A stretch of DNA of 64,000 nt, from positions 1-64,000 of the forward strand of contig NZ_JAQFIF010000004.1 in the NCBI RefSeq assembly GCF_029504395.1. Direction: 5' to 3'. Position 1 is the stretch's first letter; the number at the start of each line of letters is the position of its first letter. Source of the stretch: Arthrobacter sp. ES3-54 (GTDB lineage Bacteria > Actinomycetota > Actinomycetes > Actinomycetales > Micrococcaceae). The translations under genes and the position numbers were made by a program. Under the pieces are notes generated by a model, which saw only the letters and a program-made list of their open reading frames with translations, did not search any database and was not told where the DNA came from. Shown in pieces: positions 16,883-25,477 of this stretch.

Positions 16883-16931
16883 GTCCGCCCGCACACACCG
16901 CGTCGCCCTAGTCTCCGCGAAAGGAACCACC

Positions 16932-18119
16932 ATGATCGATGACGAACGAACAGCCCGGGCCGCCCTGTCCCGGCTGTTCGAACCGCAGGACGCGGCGGCG
17001 CTGGCACTGGTGCAGGCCGCGGGAGCGCAGGACGCCCTGCGGATTGCCAGCGGCGGGCTCGCGGCCGGTCCCGAGCTCGAGCAGGAGATCACCGGAATCC
17101 TGGCGGACAGCGGCTCCGGCAGCGGCTGGTCAGGACTCCCCGAGGCACTGAAGCGTTGGGCCCCGCGCGTGCCCGACCTCGCACCGGAGCGGGACCTGGC
17201 CACCATGCAGCGGCTCGGCGGACGGATCATCATTCCCACGGATGAGTTGTGGCCGCGGCAGCTGGCGGACCTCGGCCTGCAGGAGCCCCTCTGCCTGTGG
17301 TGGCGCGGCGTCGAGCAGGAGCTGCCCCCGGCGGCCAGGGCCATAGCCCTGGTGGGCTCCCGGGACAGCACCAGCTACGGGGCTTCGGTGACGGGTGACC
17401 TCGCTTACTCGCTGGCCCAGCGAGGCTTCACGATCGTCTCCGGCGGTGCCTACGGGATTGACGCCCACGCCCACAGGGCCGCTCTGGCCGGCAGCACGGG
17501 CGGCATGCCCACCATTGCCGTCATGGCCGGGGGAGTGGACCGCTTCTACCCCTCCGGCAACGAGGCCCTGCTCCGGGCGGTGGCGGACCACGGCGCAGTC
17601 CTGGCCGAGGTCCCGCCGGGATCCGCGCCCACCCGCTACCGGTTCCTGCAGCGGAACCGCCTCATTGCGGCGCTGGCCTCCGTCACGGTGGTCGTCGAGG
17701 CCCGGTGGCGCTCCGGAGCCCTCAACACGGCCCACCATGCCGAAACGCTCGGCAGGGCCGTGGGCGCCGTGCCCGGATCCATCCACAGCGCCAACTCCGC
17801 CGGCTGCCACCGGCTCCTGCGCGAAGGCGGCGCCGTGTGCGTCACGGATGCCGGGGAAATCGCCGAGCTCGCCTCCCCGAGCGGCGAGGCGATGCCCCCG
17901 GACAAGGCCGGCCGGGCGGAGGTCCACGACGGCCTGACCCTGGAGGACCTGATCCTGCTCGATGCCCTGCCGCTGCGCACCACCACCTCGGTCGAGAAGC
18001 TGGCCACGGTGGCCGGACTGAGCCCCGACTCGGTCCGCGCCGGGCTTGGCCGGCTGGGGCTGCTGGGCCTGGCCGAATCCCGGCACGGCGGCTGGAAACG
18101 CTCCGGAAAAGCAGACTGA
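16932..18119 (+). CDS. dprA: DNA-processing protein DprA
   Basis: 395 residues. The Rossmann-like DprA core is clear: ALVGSRDSTSYG, then IVSGGAYGIDAHAHRAAL, IAVMAGGVDRFYPSGN, PPGSAPTRYRFLQRNRLIAAL and VEARWRSGALNTA. An N-terminal helical segment and a C-terminal winged helix (LRTTTSVEKLATVAGLSPDS) complete the usual actinobacterial form. DprA loads RecA onto incoming single strands. AAAGGAACC precedes the ATG. It follows the comM stub and precedes xerC, the normal core order, so the element inserted just upstream without disrupting it. Its promoter may now come from the element side. Confidence 0.93.
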   Translation: MIDDERTARAALSRLFEPQDAAALALVQAAGAQDALRIASGGLAAGPELEQEITGILADSGSGSGWSGLPEALKRWAPRVPDLAPERDLATMQRLGGRIIIPTDELWPRQLADLGLQEPLCLWWRGVEQELPPAARAIALVGSRDSTSYGASVTGDLAYSLAQRGFTIVSGGAYGIDAHAHRAALAGSTGGMPTIAVMAGGVDRFYPSGNEALLRAVADHGAVLAEVPPGSAPTRYRFLQRNRLIAALASVTVVVEARWRSGALNTAHHAETLGRAVGAVPGSIHSANSAGCHRLLREGGAVCVTDAGEIAELASPSGEAMPPDKAGRAEVHDGLTLEDLILLDALPLRTTTSVEKLATVAGLSPDSVRAGLGRLGLLGLAESRHGGWKRSGKAD

Positions 18120-18197
18120 CCTGATGAGCGCCGCCGGGAAGACGCGGCTCGCCGACCGGCTCCTTGAAAGCCCCGGGAATACTGCCACAGTAGGAGG

Positions 18198-19136
18198 GTG
18201 TCTACACAGGATCCCCCCGCCGCGCTGCCTGCCGCCATGCAGCTTGCCGCCGCACGCTTCGGCCGCTACCTGGAAGCGGAGCGGGGCCGGTCCGCCCATA
18301 CCGTGCGGGCCTATCTCTCCGATGTCGAAAGCCTGCTGGCGCACGCCGCAAGCGAGGGGGTCCAGGACCTATCCGGGCTGGAGCTCGGGACCCTGCGGCG
18401 CTGGCTTGGCGCCCAGAGCGAGTCCGGCAAGTCCCGAGCCACCTTGGCCCGCCACGCCGCGACCGCCCGGGCCTTCACCGCCTGGGCTGTCCGCGAGGAG
18501 CTGATCGAAGCCGACCCCGCCCTGCGGCTCAAGGCGCCGAAGCGGGAGAAGTCCCTGCCCGGCGTCCTGCATCAGCAACAGGTCCGGCGGCTCGTGGACG
18601 ACGCCGAATCAGCCTCGGCCGAGGGGGAACCGCTTGCCCTGCGCAACCGCGCCATCGTGGAGCTGCTCTACGCCACCGGTGTCCGGGTTGGCGAGCTGGC
18701 CGGCATGGACGTCGACGACCTCGAGCAGGACCGCAGGACCCTCCGGGTGCTCGGCAAGGGCAACAAGGAACGCACGGTGCCCTACGGGCTGCCGGCGGCG
18801 CTCGCCGTGGACGACTGGCTCCGCCGCGGCCGGCCGGCCCTCGCCACCGGGACCAGCGGTCCCGCGCTCTTCCTGGGCGCCCGCGGCGGACGGGTGGACC
18901 AGCGCCAGGTCCGCAGCGTGGTCAAGGGGATGCTGGAACGGCTGGGGGACACCGCCGCCACCGGACCGCACGCCTTGCGGCACTCCGCCGCGACCCACCT
19001 GCTCGACGGCGGGGCGGACCTGCGTGCGGTGCAGGAAATCCTCGGGCACAGCAGCCTGGCCACCACCCAGATCTACACCCACGTGTCCGTCGAGAGACTC
19101 CGGCAGAGCTATCAGCAGGCGCACCCCCGGGCCTGA
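18198..19136 (+). CDS. xerC: Tyrosine recombinase XerC
   Basis: 312 residues with the full catalytic set: Arg163 (GVRVGEL), Lys187 (LGKGNKER), His258 and Arg261 ([10 protein letters not shown]), His284 (LGHSSLATT) and Tyr293 (QIYTHV). The N-terminal SAM-like core-binding domain spans about 15-105. XerC with XerD resolves chromosome dimers at dif. The start is uncertain: GTG at 18198 abuts AGGAG with too little spacing, and an ATG at 18237 without a ribosome site would shorten the protein by 13 residues. It lies 78 bases after dprA on the same strand. Confidence 0.92.
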   Translation: MSTQDPPAALPAAMQLAAARFGRYLEAERGRSAHTVRAYLSDVESLLAHAASEGVQDLSGLELGTLRRWLGAQSESGKSRATLARHAATARAFTAWAVREELIEADPALRLKAPKREKSLPGVLHQQQVRRLVDDAESASAEGEPLALRNRAIVELLYATGVRVGELAGMDVDDLEQDRRTLRVLGKGNKERTVPYGLPAALAVDDWLRRGRPALATGTSGPALFLGARGGRVDQRQVRSVVKGMLERLGDTAATGPHALRHSAATHLLDGGADLRAVQEILGHSSLATTQIYTHVSVERLRQSYQQAHPRA

Positions 19137-19439
19137 GAATCGCCCGGCATAGCGGTGTGCGGCCCGGCCGGACACCGGTCCGCGGAGAAGGGCGCGGCGC
19201 GCCGGAAAAGACGCGCCGAATCGCACTGGCGTAATTAGGAGGGGTAGGGCAGAATAAAACTCACGCCCGGGAAGTTTCAAGTTGAACTTGAAGCTGGAAT
19301 GCACCACGTCCCAGCTTCGAACCCGGTTGTATATTAGTAGTCTGGCAGGGACCGCCGGCATAATTTCGGATCCGCGCAACAGACAGACATCCAGGCACAG
19401 GTCGTTGGGGAAGACGTACCTACAGCTATGGAGGATGGA
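19137..19439. other. Upstream region of the DUF3145 gene
   Basis: About 300 non-coding bases. A perfect palindrome, TTCAAGTT-G-AACTTGAA, lies at 19276-19292, and a TATATT box at 19330-19335 may be the -10 element. Both point to a regulated promoter for the DUF3145 gene. Confidence 0.5.
19276..19292. promoter_or_regulatory. 17-bp palindromic operator candidate
   Basis: TTCAAGTTGAACTTGAA is a perfect dyad about 50 bases upstream of a TATATT box and 148 bases before the DUF3145 start. The size and AT-rich symmetry resemble MarR- or TetR-type operators; the binding protein is unknown. Confidence 0.45.
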
Positions 19440-19943
19440 ATGTCTGTTGCACTGACCCGAGGTGTGTTGTTCGTTCACTCAGCCCCGACTGCCTTGTGCC
19501 CCCACGTTGAGTGGGCCATAGGGTCTGTCGTGGACAAGCGGACGGACTTGGAGTGGACCGCTCAGCCTGCCGCGCCCGGAATGTTCCGGGCCGAGCTGTC
19601 GTGGACCGGAGCGCCGGGCACGGGGGCTCAATTGGCGTCCGCTTTGCGCGGCTGGGCGCATCTGCGCTACGAAGTCACCGAAGAACCCAGCCAGGGAGTC
19701 GACGGCGGCCGCTGGTCGCACACCCCGGAGCTGGGGATCTTCCACGCCACCACCGACGTCCACGGCAACATCATGGTGTCCGAGGACCGCATCCGCTACG
19801 CCTACGAATCCGGCGCCGGAGACCCTTCGGCCGTCTACCACGAACTCTCGCTCGCCCTCGGTGAGGCCTGGGACGAGGAACTCGAGCCCTTCCGGCACGC
19901 CGCCGAGGGCGCCCCCGTGCGCTGGCTCCACCAGGTCGGCTAG
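19440..19943 (+). CDS. DUF3145 family protein
   Basis: 167 residues starting MSVALTRGVLFVHSAPTALC; GGAGG lies seven bases before this ATG, while an ATG at 19428 overlaps the ribosome site and is rejected. The sequence (CPHVEWAIGSVVDKRTDLEW, then FHATTDVHGNIMVSEDRIRY) is the actinobacterial DUF3145 family, found next to fatty-acid synthesis genes in this lineage. No catalytic motif is apparent and no function is established. It converges on fabF across a 20-bp-stem terminator. Confidence 0.88.
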   Translation: MSVALTRGVLFVHSAPTALCPHVEWAIGSVVDKRTDLEWTAQPAAPGMFRAELSWTGAPGTGAQLASALRGWAHLRYEVTEEPSQGVDGGRWSHTPELGIFHATTDVHGNIMVSEDRIRYAYESGAGDPSAVYHELSLALGEAWDEELEPFRHAAEGAPVRWLHQVG

Positions 19944-19992
19944 GGCCTCACCCGGCGTTACACCGCAGCAATTCCATAGCTAGGCGCCAAAA

Positions 19993-20037
19993 GGCAGATG
20001 GCGGCAATGTTCACGAAGAACATTGCCGCCATCTGCC
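19993..20037. terminator. Bidirectional terminator between DUF3145 gene and fabF
   Basis: 19993-20012 pairs perfectly with 20018-20037 (20-bp stem, loop ACGAA). It lies between convergent genes and should stop transcription from both sides. Confidence 0.85.
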
Positions 20038-20064
20038 GTCTCGGCGTGCTGCGGGGAGGTGGAG

Positions 20065-21300
20065 CTACACGCTGCGTACCGCGATCACGGCGTTGTGGCC
20101 GCCGAAACCGAACGAGTTGCTCAGCGCGGCGATGCTGCCGGCGGGCAGGTCGCGGGCCGTCGTGACGATGTCGAGCGGGATTTCCGGGTCCTGGTTCTCA
20201 AGGTTGATGGTCACCGGCGCCTTGCGGTCGTAGATGGCCATGACGGTCAGCACGGCTTCCACGGCACCGGAGGCGCCCAGCAGGTGCCCCATCTGGGACT
20301 TGGTGGCCGAGACGGCGACGCTGTCCACGTGCTTGCCCAGGGCGGCCTTGAGGGCCGCGTACTCGGGCTTGTCGCCGACCGGGGTGGAGGTGGCGTGCGC
20401 GTTGACATGCACGATGTCTTCGGGCTGGATGCGGCCGTCGAACATGGCGGCCTTCAGCGCACGGGTCGCGCCGAGGCCCTCGGGATCCGGGGCGGTGATG
20501 TGGTAGGCGTCGGCGGTGACCGAGGTTCCGGCCAGTTCGGCGTAGATCCGGGCGCCGCGGGCCAGGGCATGTTCCTCGGCCTCGAGCACCAGGGCACCGG
20601 CGCCCTCGCCCATCACGAAGCCGTCGCGGTCACGGTCGTAGGGGCGTGAGGCGTGCTCGGGATCGTCGTTGCGGCGCGAGAGCGCCTGCATGGAGGCGAA
20701 CGCGGCGATCGGCATCGGGTGGATGGCAGCTTCGGCGCCGCCGCAGACGACGACGTCCGCCTTGCCGGCGCGGATCAGGTCCAGGCCAACGTGCACGGCC
20801 TCGGTGCCGGATGCGCAGGCGGAAACGGGGGTGTGGGCGCCGGCGCGGGCTCCCAGGTCCAGGCTAACCGCCGCGGCCGGGCCGTTGGGCATCAGCATGG
20901 GCACGGTCATCGGCAGGACGCGGCGGGGTCCCTTTTCGCGCAGGGTGTCCCAGGCATCCAGGAGGGTCCAGACGCCGCCGATGCCGGTCGCGAAGGCAAC
21001 CGCCAGACGGTCGTGGTCGATTTCGGTGATGCCGGAGTCGGCCCACGCCTCGCGGGCGGCGACGACGGCGAACTGGGTGGACGGGTCCATGCGCTTAGCC
21101 TCGACCCGGGTCAGGACATCGAGGGCGGGCGTGGAGGCGCGTGCGGCGAAGTGGACAGGCAGCTCGAACTTTGCCACCCAGTCGTCCTCAAGCGTGTGCG
21201 CGCCGGAGACGCCCTTAAGCGCGTTCTTCCACATCGTGGGGACATCGCCGCCGATGGGTGTGGTGGCACCCAAACCGGTAATGACTACTTTGCGTGCCAT
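20065..21300 (-). CDS. fabF: Beta-ketoacyl-ACP synthase II (FabF)
   Basis: 411 residues from MARKVVITGLGATTPIG. The thiolase-fold catalytic triad is present: Cys162 (SACASGTEA), His302 (VNAHATSTP) and His339 with Lys334 (TKSQMGHLLGASG). FabF elongates acyl-ACP with malonyl-ACP in type II fatty-acid synthesis. It is the last gene of the minus-strand run fabD-fabH-acpP-fabF, 168 bases after acpP. An in-frame extension upstream to 21438 lacks a ribosome site and conservation. Confidence 0.96.
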   Translation of the reverse strand: MARKVVITGLGATTPIGGDVPTMWKNALKGVSGAHTLEDDWVAKFELPVHFAARASTPALDVLTRVEAKRMDPSTQFAVVAAREAWADSGITEIDHDRLAVAFATGIGGVWTLLDAWDTLREKGPRRVLPMTVPMLMPNGPAAAVSLDLGARAGAHTPVSACASGTEAVHVGLDLIRAGKADVVVCGGAEAAIHPMPIAAFASMQALSRRNDDPEHASRPYDRDRDGFVMGEGAGALVLEAEEHALARGARIYAELAGTSVTADAYHITAPDPEGLGATRALKAAMFDGRIQPEDIVHVNAHATSTPVGDKPEYAALKAALGKHVDSVAVSATKSQMGHLLGASGAVEAVLTVMAIYDRKAPVTINLENQDPEIPLDIVTTARDLPAGSIAALSNSFGFGGHNAVIAVRSV

Positions 21301-21468
21301 GGGATCACTCTCTGTCGGTGCGCCGGCCGTATCCGGAACCGCGAACGGGATGGCCGGGGCCTGCGAGGGGAAAACTTTGGGGTCATGCACTTGATGGTGG
21401 TCCGGTCCGGGCACTGCTGGAGCGCCCGGACCGGGCACCGGGGTCCGCCGTTGCCGGCGGAAGCCAGA

Positions 21469-21714
21469 CTAGGCCTGGGCGTTGGAGATGAAGCTGACGG
21501 CGTCGCCGACGGTCTTGAGGTTCTTGACCTCTTCGTCCGGGATGCGGACGCCGAACTTCTCTTCGGCGTTGACCACGATGGTCATCATCGAGATGGAGTC
21601 GATGTCCAGGTCCTCGGTGAAGGACTTGTCCATTTCGACAGCCTCCGTGGCCAGGCCGGTCTCTTCGTTGACGATTTCAGCCAGGCCGGCCAGGATTTCT
21701 TCGTTGCTAGCCAT
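21469..21714 (-). CDS. acpP: Acyl carrier protein
   Basis: 81 residues, the usual ACP size. Ser40 in the DIDSISMM motif is the 4'-phosphopantetheine site. The protein is acidic with the four-helix pattern of ACPs and carries the growing acyl chain for FabH and FabF encoded on either side. GGAGCC lies just upstream of the ATG. Confidence 0.96.
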   Translation of the reverse strand: MASNEEILAGLAEIVNEETGLATEAVEMDKSFTEDLDIDSISMMTIVVNAEEKFGVRIPDEEVKNLKTVGDAVSFISNAQA

Positions 21715-21916
21715 TGATGGCTCCTTTTCTGGTTGTTGCCCGCGGCCGCCGGTGGAATACCGGCAGCCGCGGGCGGAAATGATTCAAACCGAGGGTTCGG
21801 CTTGGTGCGGGAATGCTTGCTGAGCACAGCATTGGGGGCGAGCCCTAAAAGTGAAGGACATGCGGTGCAAAGGTAAAACGGGCGGAACGTATTTAGTTCG
21901 GAAAAGCGGTGGCTGC

Positions 21917-22978
21917 CTAAGGAAGCACGACCACCTGGGCGCCGAAGACCAGTCCGGCTCCGAAGCCGATCTGCAGCGCCAGCCCGCCGCTGAGCTCGGG
22001 GTTTTCCTCAAGCAGGCGGTGGGTGGCCAGGGGGATGGACGCCGCGGAGGTGTTGCCGGCGTCGGCGATGTCACGGGCGATCTTGACGGTCTCGGGCAGC
22101 TGCAGTTTCTTGGCCATCTCGTCGATGATGCGCATGTTGGCCTGGTGCGGGATGAACGCGGCAAGGTCCTCGGACCGGATGCCGGCGGCGTCCAGGGCCT
22201 GCTGGGCCACCTTGGCCATCTCCCATACGGCCCAGCGGAAGACGGTCTGGCCGTCCTGGCGCAGGGTCGGCCACAGGGACGCGTCGGTCAGGGCCGCTTC
22301 CTCATCGCTGACGGCGGCGCCGCGCTTGCCGGTCAGGGCGAGCTCGCGGATGTCCAGCATGGAGTGGGTCATGCCGATGGCATCCCACTTGCTGCCGTCC
22401 GATCCCCACACCGATGGGCCGATGCCCGGCGTGTCAGAGGGGCCGATCACGACGGCGCCCGCGCCGTCGCCGAGCAGGAAGGAGATGGTCCGTTCCGTGT
22501 TGTCGATGACGTCGGAGAGCTTCTCGGCACCGACCACCAGGACGTAGGCGGCCGCGCCGGAGCGCACCAGGGCGTCACCCTGGGCGATGCCGTAACAGTA
22601 GCCGGCGCACGCCGCGGAAATGTCGAAGGCCGGCGCCGGCGTCGCGCCGAGGCGGTCGGCGAGGCTCGCGGCAGCAGAGGGGGTCGCGTACGGGTGGGTG
22701 ACCGTGGAAACGATCACGGCGCCGAGCTGGGAGGCCTCGATGCCGGCCTTTTGCAGCGCCTCACGTGCGGCGCCCTCGGCCATGTCAATCACGCTGACGT
22801 CGGCGGGCGCGCGGTGCCGGGTGACGATGCCCGTACGCTGGCGGATCCACTCGTCCGAGGAATCGATCCACTGGCACACGTCATCGTTGGTCACGATCAC
22901 GCTGGGTCGGTAGGCGCCGACACCCATGATGCGGGTGTTCTCCTGCACGGGCGCCTGCTTCAAAGTGGGAACGCTCAT
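21917..22978 (-). CDS. fabH: Beta-ketoacyl-ACP synthase III (FabH)
   Basis: 353 residues. Catalytic residues are Cys124 (SAACAGYCYG), His278 (IPHQANMRI) and Asn309 (ADAGNTSAASIP). FabH starts fatty-acid chains by joining an acyl-CoA to malonyl-ACP; in actinobacteria branched primers are preferred. The ATG overlaps the fabD stop (ATGA), showing translational coupling. The gap to acpP is about 200 bases. Confidence 0.96.
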   Translation of the reverse strand: MSVPTLKQAPVQENTRIMGVGAYRPSVIVTNDDVCQWIDSSDEWIRQRTGIVTRHRAPADVSVIDMAEGAAREALQKAGIEASQLGAVIVSTVTHPYATPSAAASLADRLGATPAPAFDISAACAGYCYGIAQGDALVRSGAAAYVLVVGAEKLSDVIDNTERTISFLLGDGAGAVVIGPSDTPGIGPSVWGSDGSKWDAIGMTHSMLDIRELALTGKRGAAVSDEEAALTDASLWPTLRQDGQTVFRWAVWEMAKVAQQALDAAGIRSEDLAAFIPHQANMRIIDEMAKKLQLPETVKIARDIADAGNTSAASIPLATHRLLEENPELSGGLALQIGFGAGLVFGAQVVVLP

Positions 22979-23904
22979 GCCCCTCCCTCCAGTTCTGCAA
23001 ATAGGGCCAGGGCCGCGGAAAGGTCGTCCGGGGTCTTGACGGTGACGGTCTTGACGCCGGGCATGCCGCGCTTAGCCAGGCCGGCTAGTGTTCCGGCGGG
23101 AGCCAGTTCGATCACGCCGGTTACCCCGCGCTGCACCATCGTCTCCATGCAGAGGTCCCAGCGGACCGGACGGGAGACCTGGGCGATCAGGCTGTCGACG
23201 GCGGCAGCGCCGTCGGTGACTTCCGCGCCGTCGAAGTTGGACAGCAGCGGAACCAGCGGGTTCTGCGGGTGCAGCGACGGGCGCAGGGCCTGCAGGGCCG
23301 CGCCGGCGGGGGCCATGTGCGAGGTGTGGAACGCGCCCGCGACCTTCAGCGGAATGACCCGGGCCTTGGCCGGCGGGTTCTCGGCCAGGGCCTTGAGCTG
23401 CTCCATGGTGCCGGCGGCGACGGTCTGGCCGGCCCCGTTGACGTTGGCGGCGGTGGCTCCGGCAGCGCCAATGGCTGCCAGGACGTCCGCGGGGTCGCCG
23501 CCCACTACGGCGCTCATGCCGGTGGGGGTGGCGGCAGCAGCGGCGGCCATGCTGTTGGCGCGTTCGCGGACAAACGTCATGGCCTCGGTTTCCGTCAGCA
23601 CACCGGCGAGCGAGGCGGCGGTGATTTCGCCGACGGAATGGCCGGCGAGGATGACCGGCAGCGTGCCGAGCTCGACGTCGAAGAGTGACTTTGCGGTCAC
23701 CAGGCCTGCGGCCACGATCAGGGGCTGCGCTACCGCAGTGTCCTTGATGGTCTCCTCATCGGAGGTGGTGCCGTGGGCGGTGAGATCGATGCCTGCTATT
23801 TCGCTGAGGGAGGCCAGGAGGCCTGCGACGGGTGGCAGTTCCAGCCAGGGGGCCAGAAAACCAGGGGTCTGGGAGCCCTGTCCAGGGCAGACGATTGCAA
23901 GCAC
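22975..23904 (-). CDS. fabD: Malonyl-CoA:ACP transacylase (FabD)
   Basis: 309 residues from a GTG at 23904 with GGAAAG upstream; the in-frame extension to 23961 is not family-like. GQGSQ lies near the N-terminus, the nucleophile is Ser90 (GHSVGE) and the catalytic base is His193 or His196 (AFHTSHM). It supplies malonyl-ACP to FabH and FabF and is first in the fab run. A motif at 23970-23988 immediately upstream also occurs before the regulator gene. Confidence 0.95.
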   Translation of the reverse strand: MLAIVCPGQGSQTPGFLAPWLELPPVAGLLASLSEIAGIDLTAHGTTSDEETIKDTAVAQPLIVAAGLVTAKSLFDVELGTLPVILAGHSVGEITAASLAGVLTETEAMTFVRERANSMAAAAAATPTGMSAVVGGDPADVLAAIGAAGATAANVNGAGQTVAAGTMEQLKALAENPPAKARVIPLKVAGAFHTSHMAPAGAALQALRPSLHPQNPLVPLLSNFDGAEVTDGAAAVDSLIAQVSRPVRWDLCMETMVQRGVTGVIELAPAGTLAGLAKRGMPGVKTVTVKTPDDLSAALALFAELEGGA

Positions 23905-23969
23905 GTAACCAGCTTTCCAAATTACCGCGTGAACATTCGTGTTTTCATGCACCAAGCTCACTGGGTCAG

Positions 23970-23988
23970 TTTGTAGGAAGTCTACAAC
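23970..23988. promoter_or_regulatory. Candidate FasR operator upstream of fabD
   Basis: TTTGTAGGAAGTCTACAAC contains a TTGTAG/CTACAA dyad and matches 16 of 19 bases of a site at 25272-25290 upstream of the PucR-type regulator gene. It lies 66 bases before the fabD start. Confidence 0.6.
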
Positions 23989-23991
23989 GGT

Positions 23992-25236
23992 TCAGGAGCC
24001 GTTGCGGGGAGGCTGCCGCTCGGTGGGGGCCTTCGGCGGGGTCGAAAGCCGGCCCACCACGAGGGCGGTCTGGAGCACGAACGCCTCCCGCGGCAGCAGC
24101 GGATCCCAGCCTGTGACGTCGCACACGCGCTTGAGCCGGTAGCGCACCGTGTTGGCGTGGACGAAGAGTTCGCGGGCCGTCGCCTCGAGCGAATGACCCA
24201 GCTCGAGGTATGTGCCCAGGGTCTCCACCAGCCCGTTGGAGGCGGCCAGCAGCGGGCGGTAGATGTTCTTGACCAGCGAGCGGCGGGCGGCGTCGTCGCC
24301 GGAGATCACGCGCTCGGGGAGCAGGTCATCGGCCGCCACTGGGCGCGGCGCGGAAGGCCACGCACGGGCTGCGGTGAGGCCGGCAAAGGCTGACTGGGCG
24401 GAGCCGCTGGCTTCGAGGAGGGAGCCGGCCTCCGGGCCGTAGACCACCGGGCCGGGGGCAAAGAGCTCGCTGAGCTTCAGGTACGCGGTCTCCCGGTCGT
24501 GGACGCCGCCGAGGATCAGGATGAGCCGGTCGCCCTGGATCCCCACGAGGGCGTCCTCGGCGAAGCGCCCCGCCGTGCGCCGCAGTTCGCTGACGTAGCT
24601 GGCGCTGGGTTCGGACGGGGAATTGCCGACCATGACGGTGAAGCGTTCCTGCGCCTTCCAGCCCAGGGCCGCGATCCTGGACCGCAGAGCGTCCGTGTTT
24701 TCTCCGCGGAGGATGGCATCGACAATCAGGGCCTCCAGGCGGGTGTCCCAGGAGCCGCGGGATTCCGCGGCGCGGGCGTAGACGTCGGCGGCCGCGAACG
24801 CGACCTCCCGCGAGTAGCGCAGCACGGCTTCCCGGAGGGCCCCCTGGTCCGCCTCCGGGGCGATCACCGGGACCTGGTCCTCCACGACTTCCACGACGAT
24901 CCGGATCAGCTGGAGCGCCTTCTGGAGGCTGATCGAGCGGGTCAGCTCGGTGGGCGCGGTGCCGAAGACGTCGGAGAGGATCCACGACGGCGAGCTCGGC
25001 CGCTCATACCAGGTGACGAAGGCTGCGATGCCGTTCTGGGCCACCATGCCCAGGGCGGAACGTTCATCCGAGTTCAGCCGGCCGTACCACGGTAGGGACT
25101 TCTCCAGCTGGCGCAGCGTCGTCGTCGACAACTGGCCCACGCTGGCCCGGAGCTTCTTGAGGGTCTCGGCTTTCTCCGGAGTCATCGCCCTCGAGGCCGG
25201 CTTGCGTTTTTCGGGAGTGGTGATCGGCTCTGCCAT
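23992..25236 (-). CDS. PucR/CdaR-family regulator, FasR-like
   Basis: 414 residues from MAEPITTPEKRK (ATG 25236). The central part is a GGDEF-like PucR domain and the C-terminus is the PucR helix-turn-helix (LEATARELFVHANTVRYRLK, then RVCDVTGWD). In Streptomyces, FasR of this family sits beside fabD-fabH-acpP-fabF and activates it; identical gene order supports the same role here. A shared motif lies upstream of both this gene and fabD, which suggests autoregulation. The name is by synteny, so the symbol is left empty. Confidence 0.82.
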   Translation of the reverse strand: MAEPITTPEKRKPASRAMTPEKAETLKKLRASVGQLSTTTLRQLEKSLPWYGRLNSDERSALGMVAQNGIAAFVTWYERPSSPSWILSDVFGTAPTELTRSISLQKALQLIRIVVEVVEDQVPVIAPEADQGALREAVLRYSREVAFAAADVYARAAESRGSWDTRLEALIVDAILRGENTDALRSRIAALGWKAQERFTVMVGNSPSEPSASYVSELRRTAGRFAEDALVGIQGDRLILILGGVHDRETAYLKLSELFAPGPVVYGPEAGSLLEASGSAQSAFAGLTAARAWPSAPRPVAADDLLPERVISGDDAARRSLVKNIYRPLLAASNGLVETLGTYLELGHSLEATARELFVHANTVRYRLKRVCDVTGWDPLLPREAFVLQTALVVGRLSTPPKAPTERQPPRNGS

Positions 25237-25271
25237 GCATTGAGCATACGGGGCGCGCCGTCCAAGCTCCA

Positions 25272-25290
25272 TTTGTGCGAAGGCTACAAC
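25272..25290. promoter_or_regulatory. Candidate FasR operator upstream of its own gene
   Basis: TTTGTGCGAAGGCTACAAC differs from the fabD-proximal copy at three positions. It lies 36 bases before the regulator start, a position suited to autoregulation. Confidence 0.55.
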
Positions 25291-25412
25291 TCGCTTTGCC
25301 TTAGGTCACAGCGTCCCCGGCCCGGTTCCCGGTCCGGCTCCCTGCCCACCCCCGGTGGGAGGCAGCGGACGGAGACAGAGGGAGGCCGGGGGACTCCGAG
25401 CGGTTAAACGCC

Positions 25413-25450
25413 CGACGGCGGCCCCCACCAACAGGTGTGAACCGCCGTCG
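25413..25450 (-). terminator. Terminator after aceE
   Basis: CGACGGCGG (25413-25421) pairs with CCGCCGTCG (25442-25450), with an inner CACC/GGTG pairing. It starts 28 bases past the aceE stop on the minus strand. Confidence 0.6.
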
Positions 25451-25477
25451 AACGTTCGCTCTTGCGCTGGAGCGCGG

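Noticed and set aside
16323..16931. 203-codon N-terminal extension of DprA
   Set aside because: It is antisense to the recombinase; the real ATG at 16932 has a ribosome site.
16751..17371. 207-codon N-terminal extension of the serine recombinase
   Set aside because: It covers dprA and comM antisense; the family starts at MRAAIYLRQS.
21851..23908. 685-codon open frame on the plus strand
   Set aside because: Antisense to fabH and fabD.
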